Position numbers and translations under genes: made by a program
NCBI RefSeq assembly: GCF_000188015.2
Contig: NZ_AEUX02000007.1
Coordinates: forward strand, 248,001-312,000
DNA length: 64,000 nucleotides
Direction of reading: 5' to 3'
Source of the DNA: Streptococcus ictaluri 707-05
GTDB lineage: Bacteria > Bacillota > Bacilli > Lactobacillales > Streptococcaceae
The notes under the pieces: model-generated
Databases searched by the model: none
What the model was told of the DNA's origin: nothing
What the model saw: only the letters and a program-made list of their open reading frames with translations
In this document: positions 47,021 to 58,082 of the stretch, one piece after another
How the letters are laid out: every line of letters begins with the position of its first letter
Position numbering within the stretch: the stretch's first letter is position 1

Positions 47021-47982
47021 ACCCGTGGTGCTAGTTAATCTCAAAATACAATAAAAAGCCCAAAAGGACTATACTGTAAGTGCCTACACAAACAGGAGGT
47101 TAGTCCAAATGAGCCACTTACAGTATACAGCTAAATCCCATCACTTACAATGGAATATGCGTCAATTATCAAAAATTTGTTCTCAGTTTTATCAAGATTA
47201 TTGTCCGGAAGACTTCAAACACCGTCGTAACGTCTGTCTGTCCAAAGTTTCAGACCAATCTCTTCTAGTTTTACTGCTATTACAAGCTGAACTAGGTATT
47301 AAATCACAACGTCACTTTTATAGGATTTGTCAGCTATTTCCCTGCGGTACATTACTAGAAAGAAGTCGCTTTAATAGGCGTGCAAGAAAGTTGATTTGGC
47401 TGGTTCAAGTGATTCGTCAGGCAATGAACACTCAAATTTCTCCCAATACCATTGTTATTATAGACAGCTTTCCTTTGCCACTTTGTCAATCTATTCGTAA
47501 CCACAGGGTCAGACTTTTCAATGGGATAGCTAATATTGGTTACACCGCCTCTAAACATATGTGGTTTTACGGTTTTAAGGTTCACATGCTAGTGACCTTA
47601 TCAGGCTACATTCTGAATTATGTTGTCAGCCCAGCCTCTGTTCATGATATTAAGGCAGTTTACGAGTTGCTAGAAAGGTGTGAACAATCCGTCATTTTAG
47701 CAGACTTAGGTTACCTTAACCGTGAGCTGAAAGATGAGTTGAAGCAAAATGGCTATCACCTCTGGACTCCCTTGCGTCAAAATATGGAAGGGGCTAAACA
47801 GCATAATCATTGGAAACTAATGGCTATGAGACGAACCATTGAGACTAGATTTTCAGAACTTTGTTCCCTTTTTGATATGGAACGAACACTGGATAGGGGC
47901 ATGACAGGGCTGCAATTGAGGATTGAACAAATCATACTAGCTTACAATTTGAGATATTTTGAAATTAACTAGCACCATGGGT
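47021..47982 (+). mobile_element. Complete IS982-family insertion sequence (962 bp)
   Basis: Bounded by inverted repeats beginning ACCCGTGGTGCTAGTTAAT (left) and, read inward from the right, ACCCATGGTGCTAGTTAAT, continuing to a 27-bp match with two differences. One transposase gene fills it. Flanked by an 8-bp AACTAGTT duplication, consistent with IS982-type transposition. Both ends and the transposase look intact, so recent and possibly active. Named family from the transposase sequence; the specific IS name is not claimed. Confidence 0.92.
47109..47972 (+). CDS. IS982-family transposase
   Basis: 287 residues, full length. Contains the DDE-domain landmarks IVIIDSFPLPLC (first Asp), SVILADLGYLNRELKDEL (second Asp) and RRTIETRFSELCSLFDMERT (Glu). 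Basic N-terminal region for end binding. The 3' end reaches into the right inverted repeat. Start ATG 47109 with AGGAGG upstream. Confidence 0.93.
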   Translation: MSHLQYTAKSHHLQWNMRQLSKICSQFYQDYCPEDFKHRRNVCLSKVSDQSLLVLLLLQAELGIKSQRHFYRICQLFPCGTLLERSRFNRRARKLIWLVQVIRQAMNTQISPNTIVIIDSFPLPLCQSIRNHRVRLFNGIANIGYTASKHMWFYGFKVHMLVTLSGYILNYVVSPASVHDIKAVYELLERCEQSVILADLGYLNRELKDELKQNGYHLWTPLRQNMEGAKQHNHWKLMAMRRTIETRFSELCSLFDMERTLDRGMTGLQLRIEQIILAYNLRYFEIN

Positions 47983-47990
47983 AACTAGTT
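47983..47990. repeat. IS target-site duplication, right
   Basis: AACTAGTT immediately outside the right IS end. Confidence 0.9.
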
Positions 47991-48011
47991 ATCTTTTTTT
48001 AGCCATAATAT

Positions 48012-48037
48012 CAAAAAACTCCATATCTAAATATGGA
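48012..48037 (-). terminator. Terminator of the GntR gene
   Basis: On the minus strand TCCATAT-TTAG-ATATGGA followed by GTTTTTT. Confidence 0.8.
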
Positions 48038-48068
48038 AGTCAGGTATTAATAATTATCTAAAGGGTAG

Positions 48069-48827
48069 TTAATGAGTGTCGCTTTGGCAACTTTGAGATT
48101 GAATGTTTAAGTCAAATAAATCAGCTGGGATATAGTGTTTATTTGTCACTAGGACCTTTTTCCCTTTAAAGACACTTTCTTGAATCAGAATAAAAGCACT
48201 GTCTTCAGATAAAGTATATTTGGTAGCAGTGTAGTTACCGGTATTAGTATAGCTGATTTGATTGTGGGCATGAGTGGCATTGCCTGATTGGTAAAGTTTT
48301 TCTTCTAAAAAAGACTGAATAGCTTCTTCGTGATTGAGATCGATGCCAAAATCAGAAATGACCTCAACTGGAATAAAGGATAGGCTGTAAGCGATGACTT
48401 TATCATGAGAATGATACCAACGGTCAACAATGACTACTACAGGTGTTTCTTGTTGTAAAGAGGCATTAATGGCAACGGTAGGAACCTCAATACGAAATTC
48501 TAGCTCAATTCTGGTAATGTCAGCTGATAATCCGACATGAACAGGATGCTGAAGACATTCCAATCCCTGATGACAAGCACTCTCAGGGTGTTTTAGGATA
48601 AAATTACCCTTACCCCTAATGTTTTTGATTAAGTGATCTTCTTGCAAGAGAGCTAATGATTTTCGAAGAGTCATCCGACTAACATTGAGTTGTTCAGCTA
48701 GCTCTGGCTCTGATGGTAGCTGCATGCCAGGACTGTAAGTACCGTCTTGGATGAGTTGGAAAATTTTATTGTAGACTTGTACGTGTTTGAGCTTTTTGAG
48801 CTTGGTACTTAACTCATGGGCTGACAT
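48069..48827 (-). CDS. GntR/HutC-family transcriptional regulator
   Basis: 252 residues. N-terminal wHTH (LAEQLNVSRMTLRKSLALLQ) and a C-terminal UTRA ligand domain (IVDRWYHSHDKVIAYSLSFIPVEVI). Divergently transcribed from udp-nupC-deoC, so it probably controls that cluster in response to a nucleoside or sugar phosphate. GAGGT precedes ATG 48827. Confidence 0.88.
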   Translation of the reverse strand: MSAHELSTKLKKLKHVQVYNKIFQLIQDGTYSPGMQLPSEPELAEQLNVSRMTLRKSLALLQEDHLIKNIRGKGNFILKHPESACHQGLECLQHPVHVGLSADITRIELEFRIEVPTVAINASLQQETPVVVIVDRWYHSHDKVIAYSLSFIPVEVISDFGIDLNHEEAIQSFLEEKLYQSGNATHAHNQISYTNTGNYTATKYTLSEDSAFILIQESVFKGKKVLVTNKHYIPADLFDLNIQSQSCQSDTH

Positions 48828-48988
48828 TTGACTTACCTCATCATAACTTTTGTCGTTTAACTTGTCTAAAAAAGAGTTGATTCTTTTAAAAAAGGTCTCA
48901 TTTCTTAGAAATGCTAATAATTATAGTGTTAGTATCTCACAGGTAGGAGCCATTTGTCAAAAAAATTTGCCAAAAAAAGATCAGAAAA

Positions 48989-49022
48989 AAGCGTTTACAA
49001 AACAATTGGTGTATGATAATAT
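48989..49022 (+). promoter_or_regulatory. udp operon promoter with cre-like site
   Basis: TTTACA (48994-48999), 17 bp, TAATAT (49017-49022). The -35 lies in AAGCGTTTACAAAA, whose reverse complement TTTTGTAAACGCTT fits cre. Predicts glucose repression of nucleoside catabolism. Confidence 0.65.
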
Positions 49023-49050
49023 ACAAGTGTGTTAAAAATTAGACAAGTAA

Positions 49051-49848
<798 letters not shown>

Positions 49849-49869
49849 TCAAAGTTACAGGAGTTTATC

Positions 49870-50981
49870 ATGTCATTTATTTATAACATCATCGGAATCA
49901 TTCTGGCTCTTCTCTTAGTGCGTTTCCCGCTTGGACAAAAAGTGGTTAGCATTGTGTCTGATGCTGTCACTAAAGTGATCAACTGTGGACAAGCTGGTCT
50001 TAATTTTGTCTTTGGCTCTTTAGCTGACAATACAGCGGCAACAGGCTTTATCTTTGCCATTCAAACCTTAGGGAATATTATCTTCTTGTCCGCCTTAGTG
50101 AGTTTACTTTATTATGCTGGCATTTTGGGCTTTGTGATTAAGTGGATTGGTAAAGGCGTTGGAAAACTCATGCACACTTCAGAAGTTGAGAGTTTTGTCG
50201 CAGTTGCTAATATGTTTTAGGGCAAACAGATAGCCCCATCTTGGTCAGCAAATACCTCAAACAGATGACAGATAGTGAAATCATGGTTGTCTTGGTTTCT
50301 GGTATGGGGAGCATGTCGGTGTCGATTTTAGGAGGCTATATTGCCTTAGGCATTCCAATGGAATACCTCTTGATTGCTTCGACCATGGTACCGATCGGAA
50401 GTATCCTTGTGGCCAAGACCCTTTACCCACAAGTGGAACCCATTCAAGAAATTGAAACGGTTAAAATGGATAATAAAGGGCAACATTCAAACATTATTGA
50501 TGCCATTGCTGATGGAGCTAGCACAGGTGCCCAAATGGCCTTCTCTATTGGAGCTAGTTTGGTGGCCTTTGTTGGACTCGTTGCTTTGATTAACATGATC
50601 CTAAGTGTCTTTGGTATTCGCTTAGAACAAATCTTCTCTTATGTGTTTGCGCCATTTGGATTCTTAATGGGATTTGACGGTAAAAACATTTTAATGGAAG
50701 GAAACCTTCTAGGTAGCAAGCTTGTGCTTAACGAATTTGTGGCTTTCCAAGAATTAGGTCAGCACATTAAATCGCTTGACTATCGTACAGCCTTATTGGC
50801 AACTATCTCACTTTGTGGGTTTGCCAACCTTTCTAGCCTTGGTATCTGTATTTCAGGTATTGCGGTCCTTTGTCCTGAAAAACGTGGCACTTTGGCAAGA
50901 TTAGTTTTTAGATCTATGCTTGGTGGCATTGCCGTTAGTTTATTGAGTGCCCTTCTTGTGGGACTCGTTACCCTTATTTAA
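49870..50981 (+). pseudogene. nupC: NupC-type concentrative nucleoside transporter, frameshifted
   Basis: Residues 1-116 (49870-50220) give the N-terminal CNT region and stop at ANMF-TAG. The remainder (GQTDSPILVSKYLKQMTDSEIMV...) resumes in another frame to 50981. One T missing from the run at 50214-50217 explains the break; restoring it reads VANMFLGQTDSPI and yields about 370 residues. GQTDSP and EGNLLGSKLVLNEFVAF are core CNT transport motifs, so both halves are needed. Na+ or H+ coupled nucleoside uptake would be lost. Confidence 0.87.
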
Positions 50982-51053
50982 TGTTATAATAATAGCAAAG
51001 CCTTGAGTTCTTTGAGCTTGAGGGTTTGCTTGCTATCAGAAAGAGAGAAAAAC

Positions 51054-51725
51054 ATGCAACTTGATCACATTTTAAAAACAGTAGACCATACCTTATTAAC
51101 AACAACAGCTACTTGGGAAGAGATTAAGGTCATCTTAGACGATGCTATGGCTTACCATACAGCTTCTGCTTGTATTCCTGCTTCATACGTTAAAGAAGCA
51201 GCCACTTATGTGGAGGGTAAATTGCCAATCTGTACAGTTATTGGTTTCCCAAATGGTTACAGCACAACAGCTAGCAAAGTTATTGAAACCAAAGATGCCA
51301 TTGAAAATGGGGCTGCTGAAATCGACATGGTTATTAACCTAACGGATGTGAAGAATGGTCATTTTGATAAGATTGAAGACGAAATTCGTCACATCAAAGC
51401 GGCTTGTCAAGACCACATTTTGAAAGTTATTGTGGAAACATGCCTATTGACAGAAGAGGAATTAATCACACTTTGTGGCGTCGTGACACGTGCAGGTGCT
51501 GACTTTATCAAAACATCAACTGGTTTTTCAACAGCTGGAGCAACATTCAAAGATGTTGAAATCATGGCAGCTAACATTGGTGAAGATGTTCAAATCAAAG
51601 CAGCTGGAGGCATTTCATCGTTAGAAGATGCTGAAAAATTCATTGAGCTTGGCGCATCACGTCTGGGCACAAGCCGTATTATTAAATTGGTCAAAAACGA
51701 AGCTACAGAAGCAGGTAGCTACTAA
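51054..51725 (+). CDS. deoC: Deoxyribose-phosphate aldolase
   Basis: 223 residues from ATG 51054 (AGAGAGAAA upstream). Barrel with [13 protein letters not shown] and Schiff-base lysine in [16 protein letters not shown]-terminal [13 protein letters not shown]. Splits deoxyribose-5-P to glyceraldehyde-3-P and acetaldehyde. Confidence 0.94.
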   Translation: MQLDHILKTVDHTLLTTTATWEEIKVILDDAMAYHTASACIPASYVKEAATYVEGKLPICTVIGFPNGYSTTASKVIETKDAIENGAAEIDMVINLTDVKNGHFDKIEDEIRHIKAACQDHILKVIVETCLLTEEELITLCGVVTRAGADFIKTSTGFSTAGATFKDVEIMAANIGEDVQIKAAGGISSLEDAEKFIELGASRLGTSRIIKLVKNEATEAGSY

Positions 51726-51802
51726 GATTACGTCAAAAGATACTATTTGACAGCGTAGTAAAGGAAAATAGGTTGAAGCTGTCTTAGAAACAGGTAATTC
51801 AT

Positions 51803-53494
51803 ATGCATTATGAAGAGCATTACAAGGAATGGCTAGCAAATCCTTTTATTGATGAGGCTAGCAAAGCAGAGTTATTGGCCATTAAAGATGACCAAGAAGA
51901 GATTAAGGACCGCTTTTATAGCAGTTTGGCTTTTGGAACAGCTGGCCTTCGAGGTAAGCTGGGAGCTGGAACCAATCGCATGAACGTTTACATGGTGAGT
52001 AAGGCCGCTCAGGCTTTGGCTAATACCATTAGTGAGCATGGACAAGAGGCTAAGGATCGAGGGATCGCTGTCGCCTATGATGTGCGCTACCAGTCGCAAG
52101 CTTTTGCGGAGTTGACGTGTGCTATCATGGCAGCTAATGGGATCAAATCCTATCTTTTTAAAGGGATTCGACCAACGCCAATGTGTTCTTATGCCATTCG
52201 ACAACTCCAATGCATCTCTGGTGTTATGGTGACAGCTAGTCATAACCCACAAGCTTACAATGGCTATAAGGTTTATTGGCAAGAAGGCTCGCAAATCCTT
52301 GATGATATTGCTGATCAAATTGCAGGCCATATGACTAAGATTGAAGCCTTTGAAGAGGTTAAAGTCATGCCTTTTGAGGAGGCTCTAGCTTCTGGAATGG
52401 CCTCTTATATCAACGAGGCGCTAGAAGAGGCCTACCAACAAGAGGTGCTGGCTTTGGCTATTCACGATCAAGCAGTGGATAAAGCGATTAAGGTGGTTTA
52501 TTCTCCTCTAAATGGGGTGGGAAATCTGCCGATCCGCCAAGTACTGAAAAGACGTGGTTTCACTAATGTCTCTGTTGTTCCTGAGCAAGAATTACCTGAT
52601 CCAGACTTCACCACAGTGGGTTATCCTAACCCAGAAGTTCCAAAAACTTTTGCCTATGCTGAAAGATTAGGTCAACAGTTAGATGCGGATATTTTAATCG
52701 CAACAGATCCCGATTGTGACCGAGTGGCCTTAGAAGTCAAAGGCCCAGACGGTGGCTATGTCTTTATCAACGGCAATAAAATGGGTGCCTTGTTAGCTTA
52801 CTACATTTTTTCTCAACGAAAAGAAATGAAGACAATGCCAGAAAATCCTGTCCTTGTCAAATCTATTGTGACCAGTGACTTTGCCAAAACCATTGCGACC
52901 GCTTTTGGTGTGGAGACCGTTGAAACTTTGACCGGCTTCAAAAATATCTGTGGCAAAGCTGATGAGTATGAGCTAACCAAGAGCCATAACTATCTCTTTG
53001 GTTTTGAAGAAAGCATCGGTTTTTGCTATGGCACATTTGTCAGAGATAAGGATGCCGTGAGTGCCTCTATGATGGTGGTTGAGATGGCAGCCTACTATAA
53101 AGCAAAAGGGCAGAGCTTACTAGATGTTTTAGAAGAAATGTATGAACGATTTGGTTATTATAACGAAAGACCAATAACCTTAGAGTTAGAAGGACTTGAA
53201 GGTCAAGAAAAGATAGCTGCCATTATGGAAGCTTTCCGAAAAGAACCAATCAGTCAGATTGGACAAATGACACTAGCCAAGACCATTGATTTTAAGTTGG
53301 GCTATGAGGATTTGCCAAAACAAAACTGTTTGAAGTTCTACTTTGATGATGGCTCTTGGTATGCCTTGCGGCCATCAGGAACAGAGTCAAAACTAAAAAT
53401 CTATAGTTATAGTATTGGGGAAAATGTGGCAGACAGTCTTTCTAAATTGGACGCCATAGAAGCAGCTTGTCAGGCTAAAATAGCCAAGTTATAA
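51803..53494 (+). CDS. pgm: Phosphohexomutase (phosphoglucomutase/phosphopentomutase)
   Basis: 563 residues of the alpha-D-phosphohexomutase superfamily. FGTAGLRGKLGAGTNRMN, phosphoserine loop VTASHNPQAYNGYK, metal loop ATDPDCDRVA, sugar loop and C-terminal RPSGTESKLKIY phosphate site. Streptococcal Pgm makes glucose-1-P for polysaccharide. Its place after udp and deoC suggests a phosphopentomutase role as well, since no deoB is present here. Which activity dominates cannot be told from sequence. Confidence 0.9.
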   Translation: MHYEEHYKEWLANPFIDEASKAELLAIKDDQEEIKDRFYSSLAFGTAGLRGKLGAGTNRMNVYMVSKAAQALANTISEHGQEAKDRGIAVAYDVRYQSQAFAELTCAIMAANGIKSYLFKGIRPTPMCSYAIRQLQCISGVMVTASHNPQAYNGYKVYWQEGSQILDDIADQIAGHMTKIEAFEEVKVMPFEEALASGMASYINEALEEAYQQEVLALAIHDQAVDKAIKVVYSPLNGVGNLPIRQVLKRRGFTNVSVVPEQELPDPDFTTVGYPNPEVPKTFAYAERLGQQLDADILIATDPDCDRVALEVKGPDGGYVFINGNKMGALLAYYIFSQRKEMKTMPENPVLVKSIVTSDFAKTIATAFGVETVETLTGFKNICGKADEYELTKSHNYLFGFEESIGFCYGTFVRDKDAVSASMMVVEMAAYYKAKGQSLLDVLEEMYERFGYYNERPITLELEGLEGQEKIAAIMEAFRKEPISQIGQMTLAKTIDFKLGYEDLPKQNCLKFYFDDGSWYALRPSGTESKLKIYSYSIGENVADSLSKLDAIEAACQAKIAKL

Positions 53495-53504
53495 AGCATA
53501 AAGA

Positions 53505-53532
53505 AAAACTGTCATCTTCTGATGGCAGTTTT
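53505..53532. terminator. Bidirectional terminator
   Basis: AAAACTGTCATC-TTCT-GATGGCAGTTTT between convergent genes. Confidence 0.92.
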
Positions 53533-53537
53533 CATCA

Positions 53538-54719
<1,182 letters not shown>

Positions 54720-54815
54720 TTAGCACATTGTACAATGCTTGAATAGAAAAGTGGTTACTTGGCAAAAAAAGAGGCTTCAACTCCTAGATTTCAAGGGCTT
54801 ATCAACTAGGCTAAA

Positions 54816-54844
54816 TTGACAGAAATCTAGTATTGTGTTACTAT
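54816..54844 (+). promoter_or_regulatory. Promoter of the coiled-coil HTH gene
   Basis: TTGACA (54816-54821), 17 bp, TACTAT (54839-54844); a second TATAAT lies about 20 bp downstream. Confidence 0.7.
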
Positions 54845-54884
54845 TTTTAATAAGAATATTCAGTATAATGATAAAGAGGAAATT

Positions 54885-55415
54885 ATGGCAATTGAAAAGA
54901 CAGTTAGTGAACTAGCTGACATTTTGGGGGTAAGCCGTCAGGCTGTCAATAATCGCGTCAAATCTTTACCTGAAGAGGATCTTGACAAAAATGATAAGGG
55001 AGTCACTGTGGTTAAGCGTAGTGGCCTTATTAAGTTGGAAGAAATTTACAAAAAGACCATTTTTGACGATGAGCCAATTAGCGAAGAAACCAAACAGCGC
55101 GAACTCTTAGAAATCCTTGTGGATGAAAAAAATACTGAAATCACTCGTTTATATGAGCAATTAAAAGCTAAAGATCAGCAGTTGGCTTCAAAAGATGAGC
55201 AAATGCGTGTCAAAGATGTGCAAATTGCTGAAAAAGATAAGCAACTAGACCAACAGCAGCAGTTAACAGCTAAAGCTATGGCAGATAAAGAAACCCTTAA
55301 GTTGGAGTTAGAAGAAGCCAAGGCAGAAGCTGATCAAGCAAGGTTACAAGTGGAAGAAGTCCAAGCAGAAGTGAGTCCTAAAAAAGGCTTCTTTGGCCGA
55401 CTTTTAAGAAAATAA
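54885..55415 (+). CDS. DUF536-type HTH protein with coiled coil
   Basis: 176 residues. N-terminal helix-turn-helix (VSELADILGVSRQAVNNRVKSL, about 6-27). From about residue 88 to 160 a long coiled coil of near-perfect heptads (LASKDEQ-MRVKDVQ-IAEKDKQ), rich in K, D, E and Q. The tail is basic (SPKKGFFGRLLRK). Related proteins occur in streptococcal chromosomes and on plasmids; the coil suggests dimerisation or DNA bridging. Function unknown. Confidence 0.8.
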   Translation: MAIEKTVSELADILGVSRQAVNNRVKSLPEEDLDKNDKGVTVVKRSGLIKLEEIYKKTIFDDEPISEETKQRELLEILVDEKNTEITRLYEQLKAKDQQLASKDEQMRVKDVQIAEKDKQLDQQQQLTAKAMADKETLKLELEEAKAEADQARLQVEEVQAEVSPKKGFFGRLLRK

Positions 55416-55426
55416 ATCAATGAAGC

Positions 55427-55449
55427 AAGACCCCATTAGGGTCTTTTTT
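55427..55449 (+). terminator. Terminator after the DUF536 gene
   Basis: AAGACCC-CATTA-GGGTCTT followed by T residues. Confidence 0.9.
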
Positions 55450-55460
55450 CGAGGAGAAAG

Positions 55461-56048
55461 ATGAAATGATTAGAGACATACATTGCCTTTGACCTAGAAT
55501 TTAACACAGTGAAAGAGGTAAGCCATATTATTCAATTATCTGCCGTCAAAGTGGTTAATCACCAAGAAGTTGACAGCTTTGACAGCTATGTTTACACTGA
55601 TGTGCCCCTACAGAGTTTTATTAATGGTCTGACAGGAATTACGGCTGACAAGATCAGCAAGGCGCCAAAGTTAGCAGAAGTCCTTGAAGTCTTTAAAACC
55701 TTTGTGGGAGAGACTGCCTTAGTAGGCTACAATGCTCAGAAATCAGATCTTCCTTTGTTGGCAGAGCAAGGTTTGGACTTAAGTGGTCAATACGAAGTTG
55801 ACCTTTTTGACGAGGCCTATGACAGACGCAGCACGGACTTAAATGGCATTGCTAACCTTCGTTTACAGACAGTTGCAGAGACGTTGGGCATTAAGGGCAA
55901 GGGACATGATAGCTTAGAAGATGCGCGAATGACAGCTCTTGTCTACGAGAAATTTTTGGAGTTTGATGACAATAAATCATATTTGAACCAGCAAGAAGAG
56001 GTGCAAACAGACAATCCCTTTGCGGCTTTGGGAGGCTTATTTGATTAG
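55461..56048 (+). pseudogene. DEDDh 3'-5' exonuclease (DnaQ/epsilon-like), stop at codon 3
   Basis: ATG 55461 has GAGGAGAAAG upstream, then AAA and TGA (55467-55469). In the same frame the protein continues LETYIAFDLEFNTVKEVSHI... to 56048. A CGA-to-TGA transition restores M-K-R-L-E-T and a 195-residue exonuclease with ExoI (FDLE), ExoII (YNAQKSDLPLL) and ExoIII (HDSLEDARM) motifs. The next in-frame start (GTG 55509) lies after the ExoI acidic residues, so a re-initiated product would lack catalytic residues. Prediction: inactive unless read through. Confidence 0.85.
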
Positions 56049-56153
56049 TCACGCTAGCTATCTTTTTAAAAAAAAGAAAAATTACCTAAGGTCAGGGCTT
56101 GCTTGTGACCCTGGGTAATGTTCTATCATTAGGACAGAAAGGAGGTGAAAGAC

Positions 56154-56876
56154 ATGTCTCAAACCTATTCCACTGGAGATTTGGCCAATCTTGCCAAAGT
56201 ATCTGTGAGAACGGCTCAATATTATGATAAAAGAGGGATTTTAGTACCTTCTCAGCTTACTGAGGGAGGACGCAGAATCTACACTGAGTCAGATTTGGAA
56301 CGGTTGAAACTTATTTGCTTCTTACGGGAATTGGATTTTTCCATCGAGCAGATAAAGCGCGTGCTAGCAGAAGATAATGCCATGGCAGTGTTAGAGCTTG
56401 TGTTGGTAGATCATATCCAACAGTTAGAAGAAGACTTAAGGACTAAAAAGCACCAACTTGACACGGCTGTCAATCTCTTGTCAGGTATTCGTCAATCATC
56501 TAGTCACTCTTTGGAAAACCTATCAGACATGTCGCTTACCATGAAAAATCAAAAAGCTTGGCGTCGTTTGCAGTTGAAAATGTTTAGCGGTATTATGCTA
56601 GCAATAGTGGTCCATCTTATGTCAGTGTTACTCACTAGCTATTTTAACTTATCTTGGTTGATATGGATAGAGGCTCCACTATGGATAATCTTTTTTACGT
56701 TATTGATCATTTATTTTCGGAAGCAATTTGAATACCTATGTCCAAATTGTCATTCTATTTTTGAACCAAGTTTTAAAGAGTTTGCTTGGGCAGGCCATAC
56801 CCCAAGAACTCGCAAACTGACTTGCCTCCACTGTCATCAAAAATCCTATTGTTTAGAATTGGCTAAAGAAAAATAA
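56154..56876 (+). CDS. MerR-family regulator with membrane segments and zinc ribbon
   Basis: 240 residues from ATG 56154, 8 bp after AGGAGGTG. N-terminal MerR HTH (YSTGDLANLAKVSVRTAQYY), then a helical region, two hydrophobic segments (about 145-190) and a C-terminal CPNC...CLHC zinc ribbon-like tail. Resembles streptococcal MerR regulators fused to a membrane part. An imperfect dyad ATTACCtAaGGTCA / TGACCcTgGGTAAT lies at about 56080-56118 upstream and may be its operator. Confidence 0.78.
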   Translation: MSQTYSTGDLANLAKVSVRTAQYYDKRGILVPSQLTEGGRRIYTESDLERLKLICFLRELDFSIEQIKRVLAEDNAMAVLELVLVDHIQQLEEDLRTKKHQLDTAVNLLSGIRQSSSHSLENLSDMSLTMKNQKAWRRLQLKMFSGIMLAIVVHLMSVLLTSYFNLSWLIWIEAPLWIIFFTLLIIYFRKQFEYLCPNCHSIFEPSFKEFAWAGHTPRTRKLTCLHCHQKSYCLELAKEK

Positions 56877-56878
56877 GC

Positions 56879-56910
56879 AAAATCTCCACTGGATTGTCCA
56901 GCGGAGATTT
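56879..56910. terminator. Bidirectional terminator
   Basis: AAAATCTCC ... GGAGATTT with inner TGGA / TCCA pairing, between convergent merR and ebfC. Confidence 0.9.
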
Positions 56911-56917
56911 CTTACTA

Positions 56918-57217
56918 TTAAAATGGTAATTTGCCAGCAAAAGCGCCCATTGTTTTTTTAGTGGCATCATCGACTTGTTTAAGGGCATCATTGATGGCTT
57001 GAGTGGTCATGTCAGATAGGGTTTCCATATCTTCAGGATCAACAACAGCTTCTTTGAAATCAATAGCAACCAATTTCTTGTCGCCAGTAAAAGTAGCTGT
57101 CACCAAATCCTGAGCAGACTTGCCCACAAACTCCATAGCTGCCAAATCAGCTTGCTTTTGTTCCATTTGTTTTTGAAGCTTTTGTACTTGCTTCATCATG
57201 TTTTGCATATTCATCAT
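56918..57217 (-). CDS. Nucleoid-associated protein EbfC/YbaB
   Basis: 99 residues, N-terminal amphipathic helix rich in Met, Gln and Lys ([19 protein letters not shown]) and the conserved [21 protein letters not shown]. Binds DNA as a homodimer. Intact. Confidence 0.9.
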   Translation of the reverse strand: MMNMQNMMKQVQKLQKQMEQKQADLAAMEFVGKSAQDLVTATFTGDKKLVAIDFKEAVVDPEDMETLSDMTTQAINDALKQVDDATKKTMGAFAGKLPF

Positions 57218-57272
57218 GAGATTTTCTAGATTCCTTTCGTATCAAGGGGTTAGCCCTTGTTGATGATTTCTG

Positions 57273-57303
57273 GATGCCTTATGTTATGGTCAAATAAGGC
57301 ATC
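57273..57303. repeat. Inverted repeat in the ebfC leader region; gene-free stretch 57218-57680
   Basis: GATGCCTTAT-N11-ATAAGGCATC, perfect 10-bp arms, followed by TTTTT on the plus strand; a smaller stem AAGGG / CCCTT lies at 57244-57258. On the minus strand TGATATACT near 57325 is a likely ebfC promoter. The rest of 57218-57680 is AT-rich and holds a TTATACT-type -10 near 57632 before the next gene. No further gene is seen there. Confidence 0.6.
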
Positions 57304-57680
57304 AATTTTTGTTATTTAATAAGTATATCATAGAAAAAATGATTATCATAATAGCTTTATAAATTGTATTCATATTTCTTGTTAATAATAGGAAAACAGG
57401 CTTCTATATTAAAATTAAACGAATCTTTTGTAGATAGCATTATCTCCTAGCTACGGTTCTAAACTAAGGAATCACTATTTTTAAAGTAGAAACAATTAAT
57501 AGATAAGGATTTTTCTTCTAAGAATAGGGATTTTTCCACTTTTTTTGAAAAAAGAAAGCGATTTTATGGTTTCCTAAGAATGACCTAAGAATTATTTTAT
57601 ATTTAGCTTAAACTTACTTTATGTCTGGTTGTTATACTTAGTTCATAAAATAAATAACAAAAAAGAAAGAGGTAATCGCC

Positions 57681-58082
57681 ATGAAAAAAACGACTACAGA
57701 AAAACAATCCCTAACAACTAAATTTGTGAAACTTGGATTGGTTTCAGCAATGTTTACAGGAGGTGCTCTTCTTGCTCTGCTAGCTTCAGCTTCAACTTAT
57801 ACTGACTACGATTATGATGCAGCTTACCGCAATGCTCAAACAGCTGAACTACCAGAATACATTACAGGTTCAATCTACGGTATTCTTAACCAAAACTCAA
57901 GTGTGACCTATCCAAAAGATATTGATGGTGCTCAGCCAGTAGCTTAAAAAGCGCAAGAAACCCTAACCTTAACAGATGATGAAATCTTAGAACGTGTTCA
58001 AAAGCTTGAATTGCCAGAATACATCACTGGTGGTTCCGTAAATAGCATCATCAACCAAAATTTAAGCCAAACTTGCCGTTAA
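57681..58082 (+). pseudogene. Secreted repeat peptide with LPEYITG units, interrupted by a stop
   Basis: Reads a Sec signal (KFVKLGLVSAMFTGGALLALLASA), then LPEYITGSIYGILNQNSS, and stops at TAA 57945-57947. The same frame continues KAQETLTLTDDEILERVQKL and then a second unit LPEYITGGSVNSIINQNLS, ending at 58080-58082. Full length 133 residues. The two units match over ~18 positions, so the reading frame beyond the stop is real. I do not recognise the family. It lies upstream of a two-component system and may be a peptide partner or signal. Confidence 0.7.

Noticed and set aside
48850..49035. 61-codon frame between the GntR gene and udp
   Set aside because: No ribosome site, it runs through the udp promoter and cre-like site, and the composition is that of an intergenic region.
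55509..56048. Intact exonuclease starting at GTG 55509
   Set aside because: It would lose the ExoI acidic motif, which is present in frame upstream after a good RBS and ATG.
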